The notes under the pieces: generated by a model | The model's database searches: none | The model's input: the letters and a program-made list of their open reading frames with translations, nothing else | Told to the model about the DNA's origin: nothing | Source: Azolla caroliniana | Lineage: Eukaryota; Polypodiophyta | NCBI GenBank assembly: GCA_043228905.1 | Contig: JBHGNT010000015.1 | Span: 682,001 to 746,000, forward strand | Length of the DNA stretch: 64,000 bases | Direction: 5' to 3' | Position numbers and translations under genes: made by a program | In this document: positions 23,013-33,446 of the stretch, in pieces | Layout: each line of letters starts with the position of its first letter | Position numbering within the stretch: the stretch's first letter is position 1

Positions 23013-23455
23013 AACTTATGCTCGAAGGGTTTATCGATTCGGACATGTCGGGGAATGACATCAGGGTACGTGATGACCTATGTAGGGGGAGCAGTAACGT
23101 GGTCGTCACAACTACATAAGTTTGTGGCCTTGTCGACCACGATGAGAAATTTTCTCCGTGAATTGGGGATGAAGCAAAGGGAGTTCTTGCTTCATTGTGA
23201 CAACCAGAACTCCATACATTTAGCCAAGAATGTTGCGTACCACACCCGAACCAAACATATACAAACGAGGTATCATTGGTTGCGAGAGAAGGTGGAAGGA
23301 AAGTTTACTCTTGTGAAAGTCCATACTGACGAAAATGGATCCGATATGCTGACGAATAATCTATCGATGGACAGACTCAAGTCAGGGTTTGTTGATTGAA
23401 GATAGGACTGAAGATAGGACTAACCGACTCCACCCATAGGAGTGAAGGGGGAGTT
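23012..23455 (+). mobile_element. Ty1/copia RNase H end, plus strand
   Basis: The frames show LEGFIDSDMSGN, SGYVMTYVGGAVTWSSQLHK, FVALSTT, LLHCDNQNSIHLAKNVAYH, TRTKHIQTRYHWLRE and VHTDENGSDMLTNNL, typical of the Tnt1-like copia RNase H. About a dozen residues normally found after ALSTT appear to be missing, and there is one frameshift near 23050. A polypurine tract (agtgaagggggag) precedes the LTR. Confidence 0.85.
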
Positions 23456-24203
23456 TGTTAGGAATATGTCCCTCCTAAGGGAGGAGCTGATTGGTAGGCA
23501 TGAGTGCCAACAATCGAAGACATGGAGTAGCCGACTGGTCGGACGGAGTGCCGATAGTCGAAGACATGGATGAGCCGACTGATTAGGCCAAGAGCCCACA
23601 GTCGATGTCATGGAGAGTCGATGGGGTGAGTCGACTCAGAGAGAATCGACATGAAGAGTCGATTGCAAATGTGATCCAAGTCAAAGACACGATCGACTAG
23701 ATGGTCAATGACAAGGCCGATTAGTCGGGCCGACTAGACAGTCGACACCGGAGCCGGCTAGTCGAATCGACTAGTCGATCAGTCGGCTGATTAATTATTA
23801 TTGTTGTTTAGTATAATAATAGGAATGATAACAACAGTGGCTACATTTGTAAATAGCACATACTATGTATAAGTATAAATACACTTAGGGCAAACATAGA
23901 GTTGTAGAACAATAGAACATAATGAAGCGTTGTAGAGGTAGCGTGTTAGAGAGTGAGAGAATGACAATGCGTGAGAGAGAGTGGCGATAGAGTTCAGTAA
24001 ACTTGCCAAGAACCGTAAGTGGTTATCCCCTGAGTTTCAAAGAAGTGTTGTAAGCTTTCTTTGTACTTTCTGTTGTATAGTGAAAGAACTATTCTCCCAT
24101 GGTTTTTTTTTCCTAGTTTAGGGTTTCCATGTAAAACTCGGTGTTGTCTTGTGCATTTTCTATTTCCACGTTATTGTGTATTGCACAGTCGGTCTTCCTC
24201 ACA
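23456..24203 (+). mobile_element. 3' LTR of the copia element, rich in GTCGA/ACTAG words
   Basis: The LTR starts TGTTAGGAATATG after the polypurine tract. Between 23480 and 23800 it is packed with short words such as gtcgac, gactagtcg and gccgact. A TATA-like stretch tataaata lies near 23873. The right end is placed at the CA before 24204 by inference only. Confidence 0.65.
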
Positions 24204-24225
24204 AATCTTAGGTGATCGAACCTCA

Positions 24226-24556
24226 ACAAGAAGGCCTTTGGATAAAGACAATCATTGAAGAACTTGATATCTTTGAACTAAAAGAAATGACGGTGTTTTG
24301 TGACAATCAATCAACCATAAAACTTGCAACAAATCCAAAGATAACCAATCACAACAAACATATTTGAGTGCATCATCATTTTATTAGAGACTTGGCCGAA
24401 GCAAAAGAAATGTCACTCCAATACACTTCAACCACAACCATGTGGGCTGATTTCCTCACTAAACCCGTACCCCAACACAAGCATTGGATATGTTGTTTGA
24501 AGCTAGGACTCAAATTAGAGAAACCAAATAAATAGGTTGCTTACATTAAGGGGGGG
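24226..24556 (+). mobile_element. Second copia RNase H end, plus strand
   Basis: The translation reads QEGLWIKTIIEELDIFELKE, then TVFCDNQSTIKLATNP, a stop, HHHFIRDLAEAKEMSLQY and MWADFLTKPVPQHKHW, the end of a copia RNase H. The polypurine tract ttaagggggg ends at 24556. It is 5'-truncated against the LTR of the preceding copia copy. Confidence 0.82.
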
Positions 24557-24720
24557 TGTTAGAAATTAATAATAGGAACAAGATGCTATTATAAATAAGA
24601 AATATATCCTAAATAAAGAAAATAAAAATAACTAATGTAACCACTATTAACGTGACTATTTGTTCACACAACTATTTGATCACAATGAACATTCCCATTA
24701 CAAATTTCCGATCTCTTTCA
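24557..24720 (+). mobile_element. LTR of the second copia element, end uncertain
   Basis: It starts TGTTAGAAATTAATAATAGG right after the polypurine tract. The 3' boundary cannot be fixed because no second LTR is present for comparison. Confidence 0.55.
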
Positions 24721-26565
24721 CCTATAAAATGTAACATCTACCATGAATACAATGAAAATCTCTCTTTCTTCATAATCTTTAGTCATATGTATCAACTTTT
24801 TATCCTTTGTTAGATAGTACCCTAAATTCCGACAACTACATGAAGCAGGATCTTGGTGCATTGCCACATGGTGCCCAATCTTTGCACATTGTTGCATGAA
24901 ACAGTGAAATCCCCCAAAATGAATTGACCATTTAATTAAGAAAAGGCAGATGGATTGACCAATTAATTGAGAACAAAGAGACAAATCAACCATATAATTC
25001 CTCATATAACACACAAAATTTGAGGGCATAGGACTTGAGGGCATTTCTGAGAAATAAAGAGATCTAGGGATATTGCCATTTGAGACTTTTGGCGAAGTTT
25101 CCCATCAGATGTGTGTTCGCAAAAACCTACTAATTCAAAAGACATAAAAGACTTATGAAATCCATTTCAAGGAATTCACATGAGGCAAATTGCATGAATT
25201 GTTACAATTGTTTTCGTAACTTTTGAATACAATATAGTTGTGATGTTTCATATATGTGGGTATTACAATGGCAAGCACAAGACATTAGCTTTATAGTAGC
25301 ACATGTTAACCTGATATAAGCTCTTCAAGAAGCAATATATAGGTTGGCATCAATTTTAGAGGCCTATGTTCGTATCTTCTCATCGATGGAATATGCTAGG
25401 CTTTGTCATTCACACATTCTCCGAATGTATGTTTAATTATGCACAGACTCTCTAAAAAACTTCAGGATTGAAGACTAGAATACATGTAATGACACTAAAT
25501 TTATGAACCTAAACACCATCACATGCAATATGAATCTGAAAATAGCTCAATTAACCATCACCTGCCTGACAACCAAAGTAAAGTTGGTCCATATTGAGCA
25601 AATCCTTCTTATCATTCCCTCATTCTCCGAATATATCTTTGATTGATGTAAAGATGCTTAAATACAATTCCACAATACCATGATTGGATCCTGTACTCCA
25701 TTTGGAAAGAGCAATGTGATGTTTTCCAAAAGCATGAGAAGAAGGGAGATTACACATTAAGAGTGAACAGGACACTGTTTTAATATTCCAATGTAAAGCA
25801 ATATTTAAGTTTGTCCAATTCTTGTCCACTTTCATTGTACAATCAACAATTTATTAGTTAGAACTCCCCAAAAAACTTCTCTGAAGAAAATCAGAAAGTA
25901 TCTCCTTATTTTCATTTCCCATGTTATTGTCCATAGTACCATGTTTGATGTTGATCAAAATGCATGTTAGACACTTTTATGATTAACTTCACATCGGATA
26001 GTGGAGCCTCGTACAAAATCACATCAAATTACCTTTCATATGTTTCTAGAATTTGTGTTAATTCCAAAAGTTCAAATGCATAAGAGCAAGTTTTCATAAT
26101 CACTACAGATGATGGAAAATGTGAGTTCACAATCTGCAAAAGCCTTCACAGACTCCTAATAAAGAAGCATAAGACTAGATGTTAATGGTTGGTATACAGT
26201 TTCTAAATCCTCCACCAAACTTGCCTTTGTCTATCTTCAGAGAACAGTTCTCAAAGCTCATGTTCAAAAGCTGTGGAATATTAGTTATTCGCAATGGCAG
26301 TTGAAACATGTGAATGGGCAAATATTATATGGATGTGAATATACATTAGAGGTAATGTTGTATGACTGCTGTAATGTGCACACAAAGAACTCCCCTCATA
26401 CTACTCAAAATGTGCAGATTCAACATTATGGAACAATAGAAATGCTTTCTCTCAGTTATTTCAGTAGAAGCTGTATGACCATCAACAGATAAGTATTTGT
26501 TGGAATGTGCAAGTTTAATCCTACGCTAAATAAGAAAAAACATCTACCATTTTTCCATCCAAGCT
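24721..26565. other. Intergenic, nothing recognised
   Basis: AT-rich sequence. A 108-codon frame (24718-25044, minus) has no recognisable family and no splice context. The end nearest 26694 probably includes the 3' UTR of the kinase gene, which is transcribed leftwards. Confidence 0.45.
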
Positions 26566-26632
26566 GTCTATGACTAGCTGTTACATTGATGACTAGCTGT
26601 CTATGACTAGCTGTTACATTGATGACTACTCC
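26566..26632. repeat. 33-bp tandem duplication
   Basis: The unit ctgtctatgactagctgtta... is repeated once without change (26566 and 26599), just downstream of the kinase stop codon. Confidence 0.9.
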
Positions 26633-26693
26633 AAGTCCTTGTTGGAATGTGCAATGTTGACACTATGGCATATTACACATTATCTACATTATT

Positions 26694-29600
26694 TTAACCA
26701 AATCTACATGCCCGGCTGTAGCGTCCACATAAATACAACAAGAACTTGTAGGAACGTGCAAGGTTGACACTATGGTCAGTGCTAATTTGTGTTGCTGCAT
26801 CATCATCCAGGCCAACCATTGCAAGCATCAGATGACTATGAATGTTCTTTTCTCCATAACTAGGCATATTATAGCCATCATCACAGATGGACTCTAGTTG
26901 TTCACTGTTTTCAAAGTCCTCCATTTCCCCCCTTAGAAGTTTAAGAACCTGCAATGACAATTCAATGCAAAGAAAGCATGCAACCTTATGCATCCGAAAT
27001 GTAGATATTGGAGCAAGATTAAAAAAAAACCAGCATAATCTACCCTCAAACAACACAAAAACTCCCATATACCTGATGCATACGAGGCCTAGATTCTGAG
27101 GACTGTTGGAGGCAATGAGATGCAGCAATCATTGTATTTTTAAGTTGTGTTGCACTGTAGATTCCATCAAGCTTTGGATCAATGAGTTCATGAAATTTTG
27201 ATTCATCTTTCAATAGTTTTCTTGCCTGAGCATGCATACGAACCTTGAGCCTAATAAAGATATCTACATGGACATTCGTCTAACATGAGATTTCAAGTTT
27301 CAACTCACCCAAACAACCAAGTTTTCTTCTCCCTTTGGATTTGATTCATTGATAGGCTTTCGTCCAGTGATCAGTTCCAAAAGAACTACTCCAAAAGAAT
27401 ACACATCAGTTTTCTCACTAACTTTCCCAAACATGAAGTACTCTGGTGCAAGGTACCTGCAATGAATATGTTTCAATATACTCTAGTGCAGGAAAGGTTT
27501 AGCAATGTACAATGAAATTTTCATACCCAAAAGTTCCAACAATATTACTACAGGTGATATGAGGAGATGTTGTTGGAGCCCATTTAGCAAGCCCAAAATC
27601 TGTGAGCTGCGTACAAAGAATCTGTGAGATACATTACCAAAGTCACGAATATGCCAAATCATACGTTACTACACCTTGCTTCAAATGTTGGATGTAAGCA
27701 ACAAAAGAATCACAAGAGCAGAATTCTCTCATTTGGTTGAGTGGTTGACATAAAAAATGGTTTAAAAGATAAATATCTAAGAGCTTCCAACTGAAGCTAT
27801 GCAATATGTTGTTATTGACGAAAGGTTAATGAAACCAAAAAGGCAGAAGTGGGAAGATGTTAAAAGGATAAAATTAGATTATTGCATTGCAAACATCAAC
27901 CCTGAATGTTGGGTTCAATGTAAGGCAAGAATGCCTATTATTAACAGGATTATTATCTCTCATACAAACCTCACACTCTTTTGCACTTGATCACATAAGC
28001 TAGTTATTTAGGTTTCATTATGGCATCAAAACGCGTCAAATATAAAGGCATGCAAGGTATGTGAGAATGGGCCAGTAGAGGATAAATATCACTAGCCTTT
28101 TACATGCTCAGCATATAGTGCAATTTGTGAAAGCTACAATGACATATTAAGTGGAGGTAATGACTTGAGTGTCACGCAAGAGAGAACTCCTAGAAGGTTG
28201 AGCTCATATGTGTATGCCTTATTCACATATCGAGACTTTGTTCTTCGGAGTATGAATATCCCTGCTTAGAAGGAGATACATCAGGAAAGCTTGCGTATTT
28301 GGGTCCCATGACAATATTGGACTCTCTATGGACACTAATCTCATCATATAATCCAACCTGAGATGGGAGCAGCCCCAGTAATCACTGAGGGATTATTTTG
28401 ATCAATGACCAATATCCAACAGCTTTGGGAGCTCCCTAAACAGAGGTACTCTTGGCATAAGCATATACGCATTACCCCTGTTCCAATATAGCTTGGATTG
28501 CCCCCATCTAAACATGGGCAAAGTGGAAAAGAATAGAGTGATCCAAACTGATATTATCAACTTGGAAACAAAATGATATGGATCAGGCCCACATCTCTTG
28601 GTAGGAAGATGCCCCCCTCTACGACATAGTCTTTACACACTTTGGGGGATGTATTCATCATCAGCCCTTCTTATATGGAAATACATCTTCCCATGCGCTG
28701 CCCAGTGTGATAGCAAGGCTGCAAACTTCTTCACATCAGTTAGAGATTGAGGTAGGCAGATATGCATAAATACCTCCTGAAGAAAGAGTTTGCCAATTGT
28801 GTCATCAGGGAGTGGAATCTGAAGAATATTGTTTGTCATTGTACTGTTTTGTATCAAATAAGAGGGAGATACCATTGCGTCTTTAACCAAGGCTTTGGCT
28901 CATCACGCAAAGTAATGGTTCTGGCTATTCTTTGAACTCAAGAGACACAAAGAGAAGTTGAAGGACAACGACACAACCATACAAGCTCATCAAAGAACAA
29001 TCACAGCTTTCTTTAGTCCCATTATTCCTACTCAAGGGCTACACAAATGGGCTCCCGACCAGGACATAACAAGGCGGTTACAATAGATTGGGTGATAGCA
29101 ATTTGTCGTGCACATATACCCCAGCCTCATGAACCACAATCTCATCACCCTTGTGATGAACAGATAAAGGTCATTATCTTCCACCGTTGCAGGTGGTCTA
29201 CTTGCTTCGGAGACCTCTCCATTCTGGATGACCCTTGACATCAACAAAATCAAAAAATACCTGATTTGAGAGTCTTTACATGTATAGATGATGAGATTCT
29301 TTGGTCACCTCTTAGTCTGTTTCAATTTACCTTTTTGCTCAGTTACATTTATTTATTGGGAAAAGTACCAGGATACCCCTAGAAGTTCGTCTATTTACCA
29401 GAATGCCCCTGGAAGTTCCAAATTTACCAAACTACCCCTATGTCCAAAAAATTACACTTTATAAAGTATTTATACACTCAAATCTTTGGTAAATAGGGCT
29501 AGTTAGGGTCCATTTCTTCCATCTTTGGTAAATAGGGCTTGTAGATTTGAGTGTATAATTACTTTATAAAGTGTAATTTTTTGAACATAGGGGTAGTTTG

Positions 29601-32600
29601 GTAAATTTGGAACTTCCAGGGGCAATCTGGTAAATAGATGAACTTCCAGGGGTATCCTGATACTTTTCCCTTATTTATTTTGGTTTTTTGTTTGTCAAAG
29701 ACAAGACAACATTTTAAGACGTACTCCAAAAAGATGTTAATATATCATTCTTTCTTTTTCTCCAAAACAAAAATGATAGCAATATAGGCAAATGCGACCA
29801 AAACACTAACCTATTTTTACATACAAGGGAGAACAAATACATAGTGCAAACCTTCAAATATCTTGATATGCAATAAGGTAAGACTTCAACCAGGTTAGAA
29901 TAGTTATAGCATGTTTAAGGATTAATGCAGCCAATGTGATACTTGAGGATGGGAAGTGAAATTGATGTTATTCAATCTCACTTTCTTCACTTAATGCATG
30001 GAAGAAATAGTGAAATTTCAAAAATTGTTCTTACACAGACAATTGGGAGTTAAATCCTCAACAACCCTTCCTATCATGTTATTAAAAACAAGTGCTCAGT
30101 CCATCAAGGTGATAACTACATAACAAGTCATGAAATTTAAGAATATCCCCAATCACAGATTGCCAATACAGGCTAAGCACATACGCTGCAGGGTACAAAA
30201 AGTTAACAAGTACAAAAATCATCTCGTCTGGCCAACTGCCTGACATTATGAAATGGTAAAATAGATGGGGAATGGAAGAGCTATTGGAGCCCTCAGGTGA
30301 TGCTATGAAGTATGTGATCATTGAGGATAGATTACTAGTGGCACTAAGGATGAAGTGGCAAGATGCTAACATGTCAAACTCGCAGTATAATACTACAAAT
30401 GTTAACCCTCAGTGTTGGCCCCAATACAAGGTAAAAATGTCAGAACATATCCAACATCTTACTACCTCCATGAGCCTTGGCTCTCAAAGAGCCCTAGTAT
30501 TTCTTTGAACGTGCTCACACTAGTTAGATGTTGATTAACATCCATGGCATCATTGCCCAAGTATGAAGTTGTACAAGGTATGAAATGAAAACCTAGTGGA
30601 GGATGAATAAATATAACACACTTCTCATATGCTCAACATTTAAGGTAATTCGTCATAAGTATGATAACTTGTTAGATGGGCATGCTAATTTAAGAGCCAT
30701 ACTCACATCTCCACCGAGAAGGATGAGCACATGTGTGCATTATTGTCACATCGGTAGGAAGGAGCCATATACAAGATGATATGTTTTTTTACTACAGTGT
30801 AGTAATACCCCTTCTTAGGAAGGGGTTATATACAAGATGATATGTTTATTCATTCCTATGGTTTAAAACTGGTTTCCTTGTGGACGATATAAAATCTACT
30901 CTGTTCTCTCTCTGTGCATGTTTACCCTACTGGTCGTAACCCATGTTTTACCTGCACCCAGTTTCAAATCTCACTATTTGCGCTACTTTACTACATGCTA
31001 GTGTAGAATGTAACTTTACAATCTTACCAACTGTACCAAACGGATGTATCCTAATGGTAAGCCATGTTTTCACTTACCCGTTCACTTAGGTGGAATCTCA
31101 CTATATGCACTACTTTACCAGATGCCATTACATTCTGGGGTTGAACACATAATCTTCTGGTCTCCTCTGGACAATCTTACCAATTGAGTTACAATCGCCC
31201 GGGCTAATATGGACTGTGTATGTGTGCGTGTTTGTGTGTGTGTGTAAAGATAGGCAAAATGCACCAACCTGCGGTTGAAGATCTGAAGAAAGCAGAATAT
31301 TAGATGACTTTACGTCTCTGTGGATTACTGGACGACCACAACCATCATGCAAGTACTTCAGTGCCTCAGCTATACCAGTTGCCACTTGGAATCGCACCTC
31401 CCAAGACAGAGCAATTTTATCCTTACCACTGTGAAGCTTTGATTCAAGGTTTCCTTCTGGTGCAAGTTTATATACTAGCAAAAAATGTTGAGTCTCAATG
31501 CAGTATCCTAGAAGCTTTGCAATACGACAATGATCAAGGTTGCTTATGATTTCCACCTCTGTAAGGAACTCTTCTTCAGAATTTGGGGTAGATTTGTTTA
31601 GACGCTTAACAGCAACCTTTTGGCCATCTGAAAGGATCCCTCGATAGACCTGACTACAGCCTCCTTTTCCAATGATTTTCTCTGCCAGGTTTATCCAACC
31701 ATCCATTCCATTAAGACATGAATGTCAATGTGCTAGCACACACATATAAAGGCATACAAATGCAAAGCATTCCAATAAGGTTTTCATCCTTTACAAATGA
31801 ACCTACTTGAAGAGAAGTTTCCCGTTGCAACTAGTAACTCAAGAAACTGAAACTCTTTGAGAAGCTTTCCTTGACAAAATTCCTGTATTTTGCATTTCAC
31901 TCTACTCGCATTGCACAAATGTGTATTAGACATCTCCAAAATACAATCTTTGCTTCTGTTCTCTGCTATGTTATCTTGGCTCTCCCTGCTTTCTATTTGA
32001 TGTTCTTTTAGGTCTGTCCCTTGACTTAAGAACTCTTTTGGTCTATCTGGCAATTGCAAAGCCCATTCAATAACTGACATTTTATGGGACCTTGTACTGC
32101 TGTAGCTCAATTTGTTAGCCAGAAAAGGTTGGTGTAGAAGAGGCCATCCAACGGATGAAATGTTAGTATTGGAAGGGGTTGATGCCAAAGGATGATCTAA
32201 ACTTGTAAATAACTGATGTCTCTGGGCCTTCGAAAGATCATGATCACAAGAAGTTTTGATCTCAGAATCACATAAAGGTAGTTCTTGTTGGTTCATTATT
32301 ATATTAGACCCTTTTCCTGCTTCAAAAACTGAGAAGATAGGGGGTGAGACTGGCGAGGGTATGTCTGATATTTTCTTCTGAAAGTGGGATGATGTAAACT
32401 TACAGGCTTGAATAATAGGTGAATCTACAAACAGCCTAAATGGCCAGCGACATAAAGTATTTCCATTATCATCAATATCCGTTTCCGTTTCAGAAAGCTG
32501 CTCAGAAATTATGTCACTTCTTGCATCTTGACGTCCAGCAGACTTCCAACTGTGACTTCTGAAAGACCTCCACATCGTGTTTAGAAATCTAAAACTACCA

Positions 32601-33358
32601 TCTACATAAATTTGTGATTGCAAAGATTACAAGCTGTCAATGCCACTTGACTTTAAACAACACAGGTAAGTGCAGCATGCATGGACAAAAGATTTGATTC
32701 AAGTCAGTCTTGTTCTGTGACGTGCTTTCCCTCTACTTCTAGCATATGATTATGCTGCAACCCTGATTTGGTTCTACTAGTAGCAAGTGACTGAGCTATA
32801 AAACCTGAAACCAGGACTTTGTTCTACTCCATTCATATAAATGAGGCACCAATGCAATTATACACTAAAAAACGTGGGTATGAGGTTCTGCAATTAATAC
32901 ATGTCCTCTTGAGTAAATTTGAGGAATTGACTTCAGCAACTAGAACCTATCCTAAATATATGTGAAGCACATGTCTCAGGGAGAAGATAATGAGCCTGAA
33001 GAAAGTTCACAAGGTTTCCTACCAAGACTTCTCCTACAGCCTTGCATTTCAACAGAAACTTGTCCATGGTGGATCACGACAACCAAGCAGGTTAATGATA
33101 ACTTCTTCAAGAAATATTTGACAAGAACAAAAACCGGTCTGTATGCAAAGCCCGCCATCATTCATAGAAAACTTCAGTATCTACAAAAGCACCCAGCATA
33201 GTAGACTAAATCTACAATTACCGTGAAGGTAAACACCTTGTAGGAGTTTTTCTAAAGTTGTTCCTCAGAATGATCCTCACAGTATTATTCTTTTCTGCTT
33301 CTTCAACAAGTACCTTTCCTGGGCAATACTGATATGAAACTTTTACTTGCAAATCCAC
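26694..33358 (-). CDS. Receptor-like cytoplasmic kinase (RLCK VI type) with C-terminal half of a UspA-like region
   Basis: Exons on the minus strand are 33358-33237, 33138-33023, 32601-31807, 31681-31269, 27606-27527, 27456-27309, 27225-27073 and 26948-26694; all are GT-AG and phase-consistent. The first two encode the end of a UspA-like region ([35 protein letters not shown]). From the first in-frame Met (33047) the product has 622 residues. In that numbering the kinase shows GKGGCSQV (278-285), Lys 299 of [12 protein letters not shown] with catalytic Asp 396, DFG at 414-416 and APE at 441-443, so all key residues are present. The end (VLKLLRGE ... LCGRYSR) matches plant kinases that carry an N-terminal UspA domain. 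Such kinases are soluble Ser/Thr kinases. The intron at 31268-27607 is swollen by insertions. The exons upstream carry stops, so the true start is unclear. Confidence 0.82.
27781..28240 (+). repeat. Diverged repeat fragment, copy 1 (coding-derived)
   Basis: It translates in part as [20 protein letters not shown] and [14 protein letters not shown]. It is related at protein level to 30281-30740 (about half the residues shared over the best 60), and downstream DNA words also match. I cannot name the family. Confidence 0.5.
29358..29670. mobile_element. Fold-back MITE, 313 bp, with perfect 9-bp target duplication
   Basis: The element begins gggaaaagtaccaggatacc and ends with the near-perfect reverse complement, so arms of about 125 bp pair around a loop of about 55 bp. 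It is flanked on both sides by ttatttatt (29349-29357 and 29671-29679). A 9-bp duplication fits Mutator-like transposition. There is no coding capacity. It sits inside the long kinase intron. Confidence 0.92.
30281..30740 (+). repeat. Diverged repeat fragment, copy 2 (coding-derived)
   Basis: It translates in part as [20 protein letters not shown] and [14 protein letters not shown], the counterpart of copy 1 at 27781. The two copies stand in the same orientation 2.5 kb apart in one intron. Confidence 0.5.
30940..31204 (-). mobile_element. tRNA-derived SINE-like sequence, two diverged copies in tandem
   Basis: On the minus strand the head reads TAACTCAATTGG, like RNA polymerase III box A. About 40 bases later GTGTTCAACCCC resembles box B. 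The head phrase -GGTAAGATTGT- recurs near 31041, and the following body (agtagtgcatatagtgagatt / agtagcgcaaatagtgagatt) is also shared, so two related units lie in a row. The first begins about 65 bases inside the intron, close to the donor site. Confidence 0.5.
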
Positions 33359-33446
33359 CTGAAAGAGAAGTTCATATACAAAGTCATTTAAGTACATTCA
33401 AAACAGACATAGCTCAAAGACCAGAAAAAATTCATAACATGCTTAC

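Larger units (their letters stand above)
27607..31268 (-). other. Kinase intron of 3.66 kb filled with mobile-element remnants
   Basis: The donor is GTTGGTG at 31268 and the acceptor TACGCAG at 27607. The intron carries SINE-like copies at its start, a fold-back MITE in the middle and two diverged coding-derived fragments. The matching introns nearby are about 70-420 bp, so this one was enlarged by insertion. Confidence 0.8.

Noticed and set aside
32962-33201. 79-codon plus-strand frame
   Set aside because: It is the antisense of the UspA exon at 33138-33023, which fits the gene by splice phase.
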